From Arsukibacterium sp. (lineage in GTDB: Bacteria > Pseudomonadota > Gammaproteobacteria > Enterobacterales > Alteromonadaceae), in NCBI RefSeq assembly GCF_018402695.1, contig NZ_JAGYIM010000024.1, forward strand, positions 372,001 to 436,000: 64,000 nt of DNA, given 5' to 3'. The position numbers and the translations under genes are program-made. The notes below the pieces were generated by a model. That model searched no databases, had not been told where the DNA came from, and saw only the letters and a list, made by a program, of their open reading frames with translations. Shown in pieces: positions 9,775-18,722 of this stretch (within the stretch, counting starts at the first letter, position 1; each line of letters begins with the position of its first letter).

Positions 9775-9803
9775 ACTATAAGTGAAGTTTACGTAAAGGT
9801 AAA
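9775..9803 (-). promoter_or_regulatory. Promoter of the liu operon with LiuR-like box
   Basis: On the minus strand TTTACC and TATAGT are separated by 17 bases. The spacer carries TTTACGTAAA, and the palindrome-like TTTACCTTTACGTAAA at 9788-9803 resembles the LiuR site of gammaproteobacteria. Position inside the spacer is typical of MerR-family operators. Assigned by motif resemblance only. Confidence 0.6.
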
Positions 9804-9949
9804 GCTGATGGTGGGTGTTGAAAATCAACAAAAGAGCGATTTGCTTGGCTTTGTAAAGCAAAAATGCCAGAGTTTGCTGGTCCGACTGTACAGTTTAATG
9901 AACCATTTCCCGAACTATAATCGGCCGACACTACCATAGTGCTAGATGG

Positions 9950-9971
9950 TTGACGTTGGCGTAAACGTAAA
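9950..9971 (+). promoter_or_regulatory. LiuR-like box upstream of the thiolase operon
   Basis: TTGACGTTGGCG directly followed by TAAACGTAAA contains the ACGT/CGTAAA half-sites seen in the box at 9788-9803. It sits about 55 bp before the thiolase ATG, so LiuR may control both divergent arms. The -10 element is not clear. Confidence 0.5.
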
Positions 9972-10024
9972 TTTGGTGTAGGCTCTTGGGCATCTTTTCA
10001 GGCCAACCTTGATAGGAGAGTAAA

Positions 10025-11218
10025 ATGGCTTCTGACAATACCGGACACAATATTGTAATCGTTGCGGCAAAACGCACCGCGATGGGCGGCTTTATGGGCG
10101 GCTTAACCGAGGTTGACGCCACCGTGCTTGGCGCGACTGCCATTAAAGCGGCGTTAGAGCAGGCCGGTGTTAGTGGCGATAAGGTCAGCGAAGTAATTAT
10201 GGGTAACGTGCTGCCAGCCGGTTTAGGCCAGGCCCCAGCGCGTCAGGCCACCTTAAAAGCGGGCTTACCGCTAACTGCCGGTGCAACTACTATCAATAAA
10301 GTATGTGGTTCAGGTTTGAAGGCCGTAATGCTGGCCAGTGATTTATTAAAAGCCGGTAGCGCCGATCTGGTCGTGGCCGGTGGCATGGAGTCGATGTCAA
10401 ATGCGCCTTATTTATTGCCCAAAGCACGCAGCGGCTACCGCATGGGCCATGGCGAAGTTAAAGATCATATGATGCTGGACGGCCTGGAAAACGCCTACGA
10501 TGGCAAAGCCATGGGCTGCTTTGCTCAGGGCACTGCGGATGAGAAAGGCATAACCCGCGAGCAGATGGACGCCTTTGCTGTGCAATCCACTACTCGTGCC
10601 CAGCAAGCGATCAGCAATGGTGCTTTTGAGGCTGAAATTGCCCCGGTTAGCTTTCAAACCCGTAAAGGCGAAGTGACCTTTAAGGTAGACGAGCAGCCAG
10701 GCAATGCCAAACTGGATAAAATTCCGTCTTTACGGCCGGCTTTTGCTAAAGACGGCACCATTACAGCGGCAAACTCCAGCTCTATTTCTGATGGCGCGGC
10801 AGCACTGGTATTAATGCGCGAAGCAGATGCCAAAGCCCAGGGCGCTACCATTCTGGCCCGCGTTGTGGCGCACAGCACTAATTCCATGGAGCCGGCGCTG
10901 TTTACCGTTGCCCCGGTTGGCGCGATGCAAAAAGTATTGCAAAAAGCCGGCTGGGATAAAGAGCAGGTCGATTTATGGGAAATTAACGAAGCTTTTGCCA
11001 TGGTAACCATGCTGGCGATTAACGAGCTGGGGCTGGATGAAGCCAAAGTAAACGTTAACGGCGGTGCCTGCGCGTTGGGCCACCCGATAGGTGCGTCAGG
11101 CGCCCGTATTCTGGTTACCCTTATTCATGCGCTGCGTAACCGCGGCCTGAGTAAAGGCGTCGCCTCACTGTGTATCGGTGGCGGTGAAGCCGTCGCTTTA
11201 GCAGTTGAAGTTCTGTAA
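10025..11218 (+). CDS. Acetyl-CoA C-acyltransferase (thiolase)
   Basis: A 397-residue type II thiolase. The nucleophilic cysteine is in NKVCGSGLKAV, the second triad region is NEAFA, and the C-terminal CALGHPIGASGARI provides the His and Cys acid/base. It likely cleaves acetoacetyl-CoA made by ScoAB, or 2-methylacetoacetyl-CoA from isoleucine, giving acetyl-CoA or propionyl-CoA. GGAG precedes the ATG. It is the first gene of the plus-strand valine-type operon and divergent from liuR. The corresponding Shewanella gene is usually called atoB; substrate preference cannot be read from sequence. Confidence 0.9.
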   Translation: MASDNTGHNIVIVAAKRTAMGGFMGGLTEVDATVLGATAIKAALEQAGVSGDKVSEVIMGNVLPAGLGQAPARQATLKAGLPLTAGATTINKVCGSGLKAVMLASDLLKAGSADLVVAGGMESMSNAPYLLPKARSGYRMGHGEVKDHMMLDGLENAYDGKAMGCFAQGTADEKGITREQMDAFAVQSTTRAQQAISNGAFEAEIAPVSFQTRKGEVTFKVDEQPGNAKLDKIPSLRPAFAKDGTITAANSSSISDGAAALVLMREADAKAQGATILARVVAHSTNSMEPALFTVAPVGAMQKVLQKAGWDKEQVDLWEINEAFAMVTMLAINELGLDEAKVNVNGGACALGHPIGASGARILVTLIHALRNRGLSKGVASLCIGGGEAVALAVEVL

Positions 11219-11240
11219 ATCAGAACAGTATTAGAAAATT

Positions 11241-11346
11241 AGGAGTGAGGTTGGGAACCCGATAGCGCAGCCGCAGAGTGTCTGAAGATTTGTGCAACAA
11301 ATCTGAGTTGCTGTGGCGAGCACAGCGGGTATCGCAACCGATCTCT
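11241..11346 (+). repeat. Dispersed structured repeat family 1, copy 2
   Basis: Nearly the same as copy 1 outside the apex. The middle stem is GCCGCAG with CTGTGGC (copy 1: ACCACAG with CTGTGGT), so the closing pair changes from A-T to G-C in a compensated way. The apical stem AGATTTG/CAAATCT around a TGCAA loop has no sequence in common with copies 1 and 3. It fills the thiolase-mmsA gap, in sense orientation. Confidence 0.78.
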
Positions 11347-11431
11347 TTGCACCGAAATACCGCCGTTCAGCACAACCTCTTATTAAACATATAACAGGCT
11401 GATGGCATACCCAACAACCGGGAGAAGCAAT

Positions 11432-12928
11432 ATGACACAACAGGTTAAGCATTTTATCGACGGCGAGTTCGTCACCTCAAACAGTGACAAACTGATCCCC
11501 GTCACCAACCCGGCTACTCAGGAAGTGATTGCCCAGGTACCTTGCGCCACAGCAGAGGAAATGACCCGGGCGGTCGAGTCGGCCAAAGCGGCCTTTTTAA
11601 CCTGGAAAGAAGTGCCGGTATCAGAGCGCGCCCGCTTAATGATGCGCTTTGCGCATTTATTAAAAGAGCACCAGGCCGAAATTGCCGACATTATCTGCCG
11701 GGAGCTGGGTAAAACCGTTGAAGACGCTAAAGGCGATGTCTGGCGTGGTATCGAAGTGGTGGAGCAAGCCGCCAATATCCCCTCATTAATGATGGGCGAA
11801 ACCGTTGAAAACGTCGCGCGCAGCATCGACACCTACAGCTACATTCAACCATTGGGCGTCTGTGCCGGCATTACCCCGTTTAACTTCCCGGCGATGATCC
11901 CACTGTGGATGTTCCCAATGGCCATTGCCTGCGGCAATACCTTTATTTTAAAACCGTCAGAGCAAGATCCGATGACGGTAAATAAAATTGCTGAACTGTT
12001 TGTACAAGCTGGTGCGCCTAAAGGCGTGTTGCAGGTCGTGCACGGCGCGAAAGAGCAGGTCGATGCGATACTGCACCACCCGGATATTAAAGCCATTTCG
12101 TTTGTCGGTTCAGTCAATGTTGGCCAGTATATTTACAAAACCGGTACCGACAACTTAAAACGGGTACAGGCTTTTGCCGGCGCGAAAAACCATATGGTCA
12201 TTATGCCGGATGCGAATAAGCAGCAGGTAGTAAATGCCCTGGTTGGTGCATCAGTAGGTGCGGCCGGTCAGCGTTGTATGGCGATATCTGTTGCGGTATT
12301 TGTTGGTGCTGCTGCCGAGTGGATCCCGGAAGTAGCGGCGGCCATTGGCAAAGTTCGGCCTGGTGTCTATACCGACCCGAACGCGGCTTACGGCCCGCAA
12401 ATCAGCCCGCAGGCGCGTGCCCGGGTATTGTCGTTAATTGAGCAGGGTAAAAAAGAAGGCGCCACCTGTGTGCTGGATGGCTCAGACTGCAAAGTGGAAG
12501 GTTATCCAGACGGTAACTGGGTTGGCCCAACCGTGTTTAGCAATGTCACTACCGAGATGGAAATTTATAAGCAAGAAATTTTTGGCCCGGTGTTAACCAC
12601 CATGCAGGTGCCGACACTGCAGGATGCGCTGAAAGTAGTTAATGACAGCCCTTACGGTAACGGTACGTCAATCTTTACCGCCAGCGGTGCGGCTGCCCGT
12701 AAGTACCAGCATGAAGTGGAAGTAGGCCAGGTCGGGATTAACATTCCAATTCCGGTGCCACTGCCGTTCTTCTCGTTTACTGGCTGGAAAGGCTCGTTCT
12801 ATGGCGATCAGCATGCTTATGGTAAGCAGGCGGTGCGTTTTTACACTGAGACCAAAACCATTACTGCCCGCTGGTTTGACGACGATATTCCGGTTTCTGG
12901 CCCTAATATGTCAATTAACCTGCGTTAA
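11432..12928 (+). CDS. mmsA: Methylmalonate-semialdehyde dehydrogenase (CoA-acylating)
   Basis: A 498-residue aldehyde dehydrogenase-fold enzyme converting methylmalonate semialdehyde to propionyl-CoA in valine catabolism. The catalytic Cys282 is in [14 protein letters not shown] and the nucleotide-binding region is [13 protein letters not shown]. The usual aldehyde dehydrogenase Glu in ELGGK is absent (AGAKNHMV instead), which is diagnostic of the CoA-acylating MmsA group. Start at 11432 ([14 protein letters not shown]) is preceded by GGGAG. It sits with mmsB, hibCH and isobutyryl-CoA dehydrogenase. Confidence 0.94.
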   Translation: MTQQVKHFIDGEFVTSNSDKLIPVTNPATQEVIAQVPCATAEEMTRAVESAKAAFLTWKEVPVSERARLMMRFAHLLKEHQAEIADIICRELGKTVEDAKGDVWRGIEVVEQAANIPSLMMGETVENVARSIDTYSYIQPLGVCAGITPFNFPAMIPLWMFPMAIACGNTFILKPSEQDPMTVNKIAELFVQAGAPKGVLQVVHGAKEQVDAILHHPDIKAISFVGSVNVGQYIYKTGTDNLKRVQAFAGAKNHMVIMPDANKQQVVNALVGASVGAAGQRCMAISVAVFVGAAAEWIPEVAAAIGKVRPGVYTDPNAAYGPQISPQARARVLSLIEQGKKEGATCVLDGSDCKVEGYPDGNWVGPTVFSNVTTEMEIYKQEIFGPVLTTMQVPTLQDALKVVNDSPYGNGTSIFTASGAAARKYQHEVEVGQVGINIPIPVPLPFFSFTGWKGSFYGDQHAYGKQAVRFYTETKTITARWFDDDIPVSGPNMSINLR

Positions 12929-12969
12929 TAAAAGCAACAAGACGGGCTTAGTGAATAACTGAGCCTTAT

Positions 12970-13079
12970 TGAGGAGGCCAGCACACTTTGCACGCCGACA
13001 CGCCATAAACCGTCCCTGGGGGCTCGTTTCCGCCCGTCCAGGGCTTCAACGGTCGGCTTAGCAAAGTCTGCAGTCCTCA
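12970..13079. repeat. Family 2 hairpin repeat, copy 3 (single)
   Basis: Core CACGCCATAAACCGTCCC, TGGGGGCTCG, CCGTCCAGGGCTTCAACGG. Arms TGAGGAGGCCAGCACACTTTGC and GCAAAGTCTGCAGTCCTCA are imperfect inverted copies. It fills the mmsA to acyl-CoA dehydrogenase gap; no second hairpin. Confidence 0.8.
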
Positions 13080-13110
13080 TCAGACATCGGATTTAAATCA
13101 GGATGTAGCA

Positions 13111-14268
13111 ATGAATTTCAATTTAACAGAAGACCAGCAAGCCTTTGTTGATGTGGCCAAACAGTTTGCTGAACAAGAACTGGCGCCGCATGCCGCAAAG
13201 TGGGACCGGGATCATCATTTCCCGAAAGACGTGATTCAAAAAGCCGGTGAGCTGGGCTTTTGCTCGCTGTATACCGCTGAAGATGACGGCGGTATGGGTT
13301 TATCCCGGCTGGATTCGTCGATTATTTTTGAGCAACTGGCGATGGGCTGTACCGCCACCACCGCCATGCTGACTATTCACAATATGGCCACCTGGATGAT
13401 TGCCACCTGGGGCACGGCGGACGCCAAAGCCGAGTGGGTAGAGCATTTAGTCACCGGCCAGAAGCTTGCATCGTACTGCTTAACCGAGCCGGGCTCAGGC
13501 TCAGATGCGGCGGGTTTACGTACCTCTGCCAAAAAAGATGGCAGTGACTATGTGCTAAACGGCTCGAAGATGTTTATCTCTGGCGCCGGAGAAACCGAAG
13601 TATTAGTGGTGATGGCCCGTACCGGCGAAGCTGGCCCCAAAGGCATTTCTGCCTTTATTGTGCCAGCCGATGCCAAAGGGGTTATTTATGGTAAAGCCGA
13701 AGAAAAAATGGGCTGGAATGCTCAGCCAACCCGCTTAATTACCTTTGAAGATGTGCGTATTCCTGCCCATTACCTGCTGGGCAACGAAGGCGAAGGTTTT
13801 GGTTTTGCCATGAAAGGCCTGGACGGCGGCCGGATAAATATCGCCACCTGTTCTATTGGTACTGCCCAGCAGGCACTAAATACTGCCCGTAACTATATGC
13901 TGGAGCGTCAGCAGTTTGGTAAGCCCCTGGCAGCGTTTCAGGCACTGCAGTTTAAACTGGCTGATATGGCCACCGAGTTAGTGGCTGCCCGCCAGTTGGT
14001 GCGTTTAGCGGCGTTTAAGCTGGATGAAAAAGACGGTGAAGCCACTGCATACTGTGCCATGGCTAAACGCTTTGCCACTGATGTTGGCTTTCAGGTGTGC
14101 GATCAGGCGCTGCAGCTGCACGGTGGCTATGGCTACATTAAGGAATATCCGCTGGAGCGGCATTTCCGCGATGTGCGGGTGCACCAGATTTTGGAAGGCA
14201 CCAATGAAATTATGCGGTTGATTATCGGCCGGCGGTTACTGGATGAAGCTGCAGGCGACATTCTGTAA
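13111..14268 (+). CDS. Isobutyryl-CoA dehydrogenase
   Basis: A 385-residue acyl-CoA dehydrogenase oxidising isobutyryl-CoA (possibly also 2-methylbutyryl-CoA) to methacrylyl-CoA. Features: SYCLTEPGSGSDAAGLRT and KMFISGAGETEVLVVM (FAD and substrate binding), and the catalytic Glu in the C-terminal HQILEGTNEIMRLIIG. GGAT before the ATG is a modest ribosome site. Context (mmsA upstream, hydratase, HibCH and MmsB downstream) points to the valine branch, where the Shewanella equivalent is AcdH. Repeats sit on both sides. Confidence 0.9.
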   Translation: MNFNLTEDQQAFVDVAKQFAEQELAPHAAKWDRDHHFPKDVIQKAGELGFCSLYTAEDDGGMGLSRLDSSIIFEQLAMGCTATTAMLTIHNMATWMIATWGTADAKAEWVEHLVTGQKLASYCLTEPGSGSDAAGLRTSAKKDGSDYVLNGSKMFISGAGETEVLVVMARTGEAGPKGISAFIVPADAKGVIYGKAEEKMGWNAQPTRLITFEDVRIPAHYLLGNEGEGFGFAMKGLDGGRINIATCSIGTAQQALNTARNYMLERQQFGKPLAAFQALQFKLADMATELVAARQLVRLAAFKLDEKDGEATAYCAMAKRFATDVGFQVCDQALQLHGGYGYIKEYPLERHFRDVRVHQILEGTNEIMRLIIGRRLLDEAAGDIL

Positions 14269-14303
14269 CCAAGATAACGGATAATGTTCGTGGTTTAGCG
14301 AAA

Positions 14304-14411
14304 AGGTGAACCAGGTTTGTTCACGCCGACACGCCGTAAACCCATCCCTGGGGGCTCGTTTCCGCCCGTCCAGGGCTTCAACGGTCGGCTTAGAACAAAC
14401 CTTATTCACCT
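14304..14411. repeat. Family 2 hairpin repeat, copy 4 (single)
   Basis: The clearest copy: AGGTGAACCAGGTTTGTTC on the left and GAACAAACCTTATTCACCT on the right form the outer stem; the core is CACGCCGTAAACCCATCC, CTGGGGGCTCG, CCGTCCAGGGCTTCAACGG. The arms resemble no other copy. Apparent reading frames through it are repeat-derived. Confidence 0.83.
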
Positions 14412-14449
14412 CGTTCAACTTCCGAGTATTGCCAAAAAAGGAGACATTA

Positions 14450-15223
14450 ATGGCTCAATTAACACTGGAAAAGCGCGGCCACACGGCGCTTATCACCATG
14501 GCAAACCCGCCAGCCAACACCTGGACCCATGCCAGCTTAACCGAGTTGCGCGACACGGTTATCAGCCTGAACAATGACAAAGATATTTATGCATTAGTGA
14601 TCACCGGCGAAGGTGACAAATTCTTCTCAGCCGGTGCCGATTTAAAACTGTTTGCTGATGGCGACAAAGCCGTTGCCAGCGATATGGCGCGGATTTTTGG
14701 CGAAGCTTTTGAAACCTTAAGCGCCTTTCGTGGCGTGTCGATTGCTGCCATTAATGGCTATGCGATGGGCGGCGGTTTAGAAGTCGCACTTGCCTGTGAT
14801 ATCCGTATTGCCGAGCAACAAGCGCAAATGGCGCTGCCAGAAGCCAAAGTAGGCTTACTGCCTTGTGCGGGTGGCACCCAGAATCTGGCGTGGCTGGTCG
14901 GCGAAGGCTGGGCCAAACGAATGATTTTATGCGGCGAGCGGCTAAATGCTGAAAAAGCGCTGCAAATTGGTTTAGTCGAAGAAGTGGTAGCCACCGGTAC
15001 CGTATTAGAGGCTGCACTAGCGCTGGCCGATAAAGTGGCCGGCCAGAGTCCGGTGGCGGTAACCGCCTGTAAAAAGCTAATCCAGCAGGGGCGGACCGGC
15101 AATATTAATGCAGCCTTGCCATTAGAGCGCGAGCTGTTTGTTGGTTTGTTCGACACTAAAGATCAGGTTGAAGGTGTGCAGGCCTTTTTAGAAAAACGCC
15201 AGGCAAACTGGGTAAACGGGTGA
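14450..15223 (+). CDS. Enoyl-CoA hydratase (methacrylyl-CoA hydratase)
   Basis: A 257-residue crotonase. Oxyanion-hole segments FSAGADLKLF and NGYAMGGGLEVALACDIRIA, and both catalytic glutamate positions (GGLEVA and LPEAKVGLLP) are retained, so a true hydratase is likely. In this operon it would hydrate methacrylyl-CoA to 3-hydroxyisobutyryl-CoA, and perhaps tiglyl-CoA for isoleucine. Start 14450 has AAGGAGA upstream; a longer frame running back into the repeat was rejected. Its stop overlaps the next start (TGATG). Confidence 0.9.
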   Translation: MAQLTLEKRGHTALITMANPPANTWTHASLTELRDTVISLNNDKDIYALVITGEGDKFFSAGADLKLFADGDKAVASDMARIFGEAFETLSAFRGVSIAAINGYAMGGGLEVALACDIRIAEQQAQMALPEAKVGLLPCAGGTQNLAWLVGEGWAKRMILCGERLNAEKALQIGLVEEVVATGTVLEAALALADKVAGQSPVAVTACKKLIQQGRTGNINAALPLERELFVGLFDTKDQVEGVQAFLEKRQANWVNG

Positions 15224-16365
15224 TGAGTATGAGCACAGACGTAGTGTTATATCAGGAACTTACGGCTGACAATGGCAAAAAAATTGCGGTTGCTACCCTT
15301 AACTCTGAAAAGTCGTTAAATGCGTTAAGTTTGCCGATGGTCGAGTCGTTATTGCCGCAAATGCAGGCCTGGAAGGACGACCCAAGCATAGCCATGGTGT
15401 TGCTGCAAGGTGCTGGCGACAAAGCCTTTTGCGCCGGTGGTGATATCCGTGATTTATACCAGGCAATGAAAGAAAGCCCAGATTATTATCACCCCTATGT
15501 GGAAGAGTTTTTCACCAAAGAATATACCCTGGATTATTTAATCCACACCTTTGATAAGCCCGTGCTGGTATGGGGTAATGGCATAGTGATGGGCGGTGGC
15601 CTCGGCCTGATGGCCGGCGCCTCGCACCGGGTAGTCACAGCCAGCAGCCGCATCGCCATGCCGGAAATGGCGATTGGTTTATACCCGGATGTCGGTGCCA
15701 GCTGGTTTTTAAACCGGATGCCGCCAGGCTGCGGCATCTTTTTAGGGTTAACCGGCGCGTCAATTAATGCCGCCGATGCTAAATTTATTCATCTGGCCGA
15801 TCATTTTATTCTGCACGAAGATAAAGCGGCGCTGGTTGATAAACTTTTAACCGTGAAATGGGGCGAAACCATTGCCCTGAATCATCAGAAGTTATCAGAT
15901 GTGTTACGCAGCGCAGAGGAGCAGTGTCGCACTAAAATGCCATTGAGCCAGATCCGGCCGCATCAAAGTGCCATTACTGCGCTGGCAGATATCAACAGTT
16001 TGCCGCAAGTGATTAGTGCTATTAATGATATGGAGGGTGACGATAAATGGCTGGTCAAAGCCAAGCAATCGTTAGCTTATGGCAGCCCGATCACCGCTCA
16101 TATTGTTTTCAGATTATTGCAACTGGGCCAGAGTAAAATTCTCGCCGACAGTTTCCGGCTGGAACTGGGTATTAGTGTGCAATGTGGTCAGCTGGGCGAG
16201 TTTCAGGAAGGGGTGCGTGCTTTATTGATTGATAAAGACTTAACCCCAAAATGGCAGTACCCAACAGTAGCCGAGGTACCAGCTGAGGTTATCGAGTTAT
16301 TATTCAGCTCACCCTGGCCGGACAATGAGCACCCGTTAAAAGATCTGGGCTTACTGGATAGTTAA
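15223..16365 (+). CDS. 3-hydroxyisobutyryl-CoA hydrolase
   Basis: A 380-residue crotonase-superfamily thioesterase removing CoA from 3-hydroxyisobutyryl-CoA in the valine pathway. The length (about 120 residues longer than hydratases), FCAGGDIRDLYQAMKE, GGGLGLMAGASHRVVT and PEMAIGLYPDVGASWFLNR are typical of HIBCH. The start overlaps the hydratase stop as TGATG; a GTG three bases upstream and an ATG six bases downstream are also possible. mmsB follows after 29 bp. Confidence 0.92.
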   Translation: MSMSTDVVLYQELTADNGKKIAVATLNSEKSLNALSLPMVESLLPQMQAWKDDPSIAMVLLQGAGDKAFCAGGDIRDLYQAMKESPDYYHPYVEEFFTKEYTLDYLIHTFDKPVLVWGNGIVMGGGLGLMAGASHRVVTASSRIAMPEMAIGLYPDVGASWFLNRMPPGCGIFLGLTGASINAADAKFIHLADHFILHEDKAALVDKLLTVKWGETIALNHQKLSDVLRSAEEQCRTKMPLSQIRPHQSAITALADINSLPQVISAINDMEGDDKWLVKAKQSLAYGSPITAHIVFRLLQLGQSKILADSFRLELGISVQCGQLGEFQEGVRALLIDKDLTPKWQYPTVAEVPAEVIELLFSSPWPDNEHPLKDLGLLDS

Positions 16366-16394
16366 TTTACCAGAACAACTGCAAGGAATTTATT

Positions 16395-17285
16395 ATGGCT
16401 AAAGTTGCATTTATCGGTTTAGGAAATATGGGTGGCCCAATGGCCACTAACTTATTAAAAGCCGGCCACGACGTTATCGCGTTCGATTTGTCCGAAGCAG
16501 CGCTGGCGCAGATAAAAGCGGAAGGTGCTAAAGTCGCCAGTTCTGCCAAAGAGGCCGTTGCCGGCACCGATTATGTTATTTCTATGCTGCCGGCGGGTAA
16601 GCATGTCATTGGCCTGTATCTGGGCGAGCAGGGCATTGCCAGCGCTATCAGCAAGCAGGCACTGGTTATCGATTGTTCTACCATTGATGCCGAAAGTGCC
16701 CGCACGGTTGGCATAGGCTTAGCCGAGCAGGGTATCGCTTTTATCGATGCACCAGTATCAGGCGGAGTAGGCGGCGCCAAAGCCGGTACCTTAACCTTTA
16801 TTGTTGGTGGCGCCAGCCAGGACTTTCAAAATGCCCACACTGTGCTTAGCAATATGGGTAAAAACCTGTTCCATGCCGGGGCTATTGGCGCGGGTCAGGT
16901 CGCAAAAATTTGTAATAATATGCTGCTGAGCATTTTAATGGCTGGCACCTCTGAAGCGCTGCAAATGGGCATTAATAATGGCCTGGACCCGAAAGTATTG
17001 TCAGACATTATGCTGAAAAGCTCGGGCCGGAACTGGACATTAGAGCTATACAACCCTTGTCCGGGTGTGATGGATAATGTGCCGTCTTCTAATGATTATC
17101 AGGGTGGCTTTATGGTCGACCTGATGGCCAAAGACTTAGGCCTGGCGCTGGAAGCGGCTAACCACAGTGGCAGTGACACGCCATTAGGTGAGCTGGCGCA
17201 TAACTTATATGTGCAGCATCAGCAGGCCGGTAACGGCAAACTGGATTTTTCCAGTATTTTTAAGATGTTTGAAAAGAATGCCTGA
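16395..17285 (+). CDS. mmsB: 3-hydroxyisobutyrate dehydrogenase
   Basis: An NAD-dependent dehydrogenase (296 residues) giving methylmalonate semialdehyde, the MmsA substrate. The Rossmann motif GLGNMGGPMATNLLKAGH opens the protein; substrate-binding IDAPVSGGVGGAKAGTLT and the catalytic lysine region GAGQVAKICNNMLL follow, and the C-terminal KDLGLALEAA segment is typical. AAGGA precedes the ATG. It completes the set from methacrylyl-CoA to propionyl-CoA encoded in this operon. Confidence 0.94.
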   Translation: MAKVAFIGLGNMGGPMATNLLKAGHDVIAFDLSEAALAQIKAEGAKVASSAKEAVAGTDYVISMLPAGKHVIGLYLGEQGIASAISKQALVIDCSTIDAESARTVGIGLAEQGIAFIDAPVSGGVGGAKAGTLTFIVGGASQDFQNAHTVLSNMGKNLFHAGAIGAGQVAKICNNMLLSILMAGTSEALQMGINNGLDPKVLSDIMLKSSGRNWTLELYNPCPGVMDNVPSSNDYQGGFMVDLMAKDLGLALEAANHSGSDTPLGELAHNLYVQHQQAGNGKLDFSSIFKMFEKNA

Positions 17286-17336
17286 TAGTTGGTAATAGGT
17301 TGATTCTGGTTAGGCGGTCGCAGGCAACCGCTGCTA

Positions 17337-17430
17337 CTGCGTACATTTTTTCTGCAACACGCCATAAACCGTCCATGGGGCTCGGTTCCGGCCATCCATG
17401 GCCTGCAACGGTCTCCGAAAAAAGTACATC
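17337..17430. repeat. Family 2 hairpin repeat, copy 5, first hairpin
   Basis: A diverged copy: CACGCCATAAACCGTCC, ATGGGGCTCGGTTCCGGCC, ATCCATGGCCTGCAACGG. The internal stem is now CCATGG against CCATGG. Arms GTACATTTTTTCTG and CCGAAAAAAGTAC are inverted. Confidence 0.75.
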
Positions 17431-17481
17431 CGTATCCGCTGCTACGGCTTTTTAAACCAGCTCGACGTTACATCAGAGACA

Positions 17482-17582
17482 TACGCGGATGTACTTTTTT
17501 GGCGGAACGTCTTTTTCATGGATGAAAAAGAGGAGCCTACAGGGAGGTATTTACGGCGTTTTCGACGAAAAATGTACGCAGC
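17482..17582. repeat. Family 2 hairpin repeat, copy 5, second hairpin (inverted)
   Basis: CTTTTTCATGGATGAAAAAG apex, GAGGAGCCTACAGGGAGG, then ACGGCGTTTTCG. Arms ATGTACTTTTTTGGCG and CGACGAAAAATGTACG are imperfect inverted repeats. The mmsB-SDR gap (429 bp) holds this pair; the remaining 130 bp before the SDR shows no gene. Confidence 0.72.
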
Positions 17583-17714
17583 GGCTGGCGGATTTTCGGG
17601 TTAAAGCCCAATTGGAATTGAACGAAAGCAAAGCTTTCAGCTTTGTTGCTAACAGAAAGATGAGCCTGCACGCCGTAAAATTTTCGAAGCGCAGGCCTTT
17701 ATGGAGAAAGCTGT

Positions 17715-18473
17715 ATGAAGCTGCAAAACAAAACCATTGTAATTACCGGCGGCGCCCAGGGCCTGGGCCTGGAAATGGCCAGGATGTGTGCCAGCGAAGG
17801 CGCCAAACTGGCATTAATTGATATGAATGCCGAGCAGTTAGCGGCCGCCAAAGCCGAGCTTTCAGCCAGCACTACTGTGCAAACCTACAGCGCCAACGTA
17901 GCAGACGAAGCTCAGGTAGAAGAGACTTTTAGCCAAATCGACAGCGATTTTAACGGCATCGACGGCCTGATTAATAATGCTGGCATTTTACGTGACGGCC
18001 TGTTGCTGAAATACAAAGACGGTGAGCTGGTCAGTAAAATGTCACTGGCGCAGTTTCAGTCAGTTATTGACGTTAACCTGACCGGAGTATTTCTGTGTGG
18101 CCGTGAAGCGGCTGCCGTTATGGTTAAGCGCGGCACCAAGGGCGTTATTATTAATATGTCGAGTGTCGCCCGGGGCGGCAATATGGGCCAGACTAACTAT
18201 GCCGCGTCTAAAGCCGGCGTGGTAGCGATGACAGTAACCTGGGCCCGCGAGCTGGGGCGCTTTGGTATTCGGGTCGGTGCTATCGCGCCCGGTGTGATCC
18301 GCACCGCCATGACTGACGCCATGAAGCCTGAAGCACGTGATCGTTTAGAGAAAATGAAACCGGTAGGCCGCTTAGGCGAAGCCAGTGAAATTGCCCACAC
18401 CGCCAAGTACATTTTCGAAAACGACTTTTTCACCGGTCGGGTAGTGGAAATAGACGGTGGCATCAGCATGTAA
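17715..18473 (+). CDS. SDR-family oxidoreductase (3-hydroxyacyl-CoA/3-oxoacyl reductase-like)
   Basis: A 252-residue classical short-chain dehydrogenase: cofactor motif TGGAQGLGLEMAR, NNAG motif in LINNAGILRDG, catalytic Ser in INMSSVARGGNMG and the YAASK motif. Asp in ALIDMN after the second strand favours NAD(H). An equivalent SDR ends the Shewanella branched-chain operon, so it may oxidise 2-methyl-3-hydroxybutyryl-CoA from isoleucine; that role is inferred from context. GGAGA lies upstream. A rho-independent terminator follows, marking the operon end. Confidence 0.85.
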   Translation: MKLQNKTIVITGGAQGLGLEMARMCASEGAKLALIDMNAEQLAAAKAELSASTTVQTYSANVADEAQVEETFSQIDSDFNGIDGLINNAGILRDGLLLKYKDGELVSKMSLAQFQSVIDVNLTGVFLCGREAAAVMVKRGTKGVIINMSSVARGGNMGQTNYAASKAGVVAMTVTWARELGRFGIRVGAIAPGVIRTAMTDAMKPEARDRLEKMKPVGRLGEASEIAHTAKYIFENDFFTGRVVEIDGGISM

Positions 18474-18491
18474 GCTGGGTGCTATGGAGAT

Positions 18492-18518
18492 AAAAAAGAC
18501 GCTGCGGCGTCTTTTTGT
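18492..18518 (+). terminator. Rho-independent terminator after the SDR gene
   Basis: AAAAAGACGC and GCGTCTTTTT form a stem around a short TGCG loop, ending in a T tract. It starts 18 bp after the SDR stop. Confidence 0.85.
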
Positions 18519-18722
18519 TTTGGGATGCCCCGTAAAAGTGTCAATTTTTTTCAAGGCTGGCCAGTCAATTTTGTTTGGGTAGTTTTATTCCAAATTATTT
18601 ATATAAATTATCAGTACCTGCACTCGTTCTATACAGTAGAGTCCAGACGCTATTCAATGAGTATTAATTACATCTTTTCAGACAGGCGCCTAAATACCTG
18701 CTAATTGTAAAAAATATGAGCG

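Noticed and set aside
14306-14449. N-terminal extension of the enoyl-CoA hydratase
   Set aside because: Repeat-derived sequence; ATG at 14450 has AAGGAGA upstream and gives the family length.
2244-17582. CRISPR array made of the family 2 repeats
   Set aside because: Copies are kilobases apart with genes between them, and there are no cas genes.
17398-17821. Two plus-strand frames in the mmsB-SDR gap
   Set aside because: They read through the inverted hairpin of family 2 and into the SDR gene in another frame; no domain or ribosome site.
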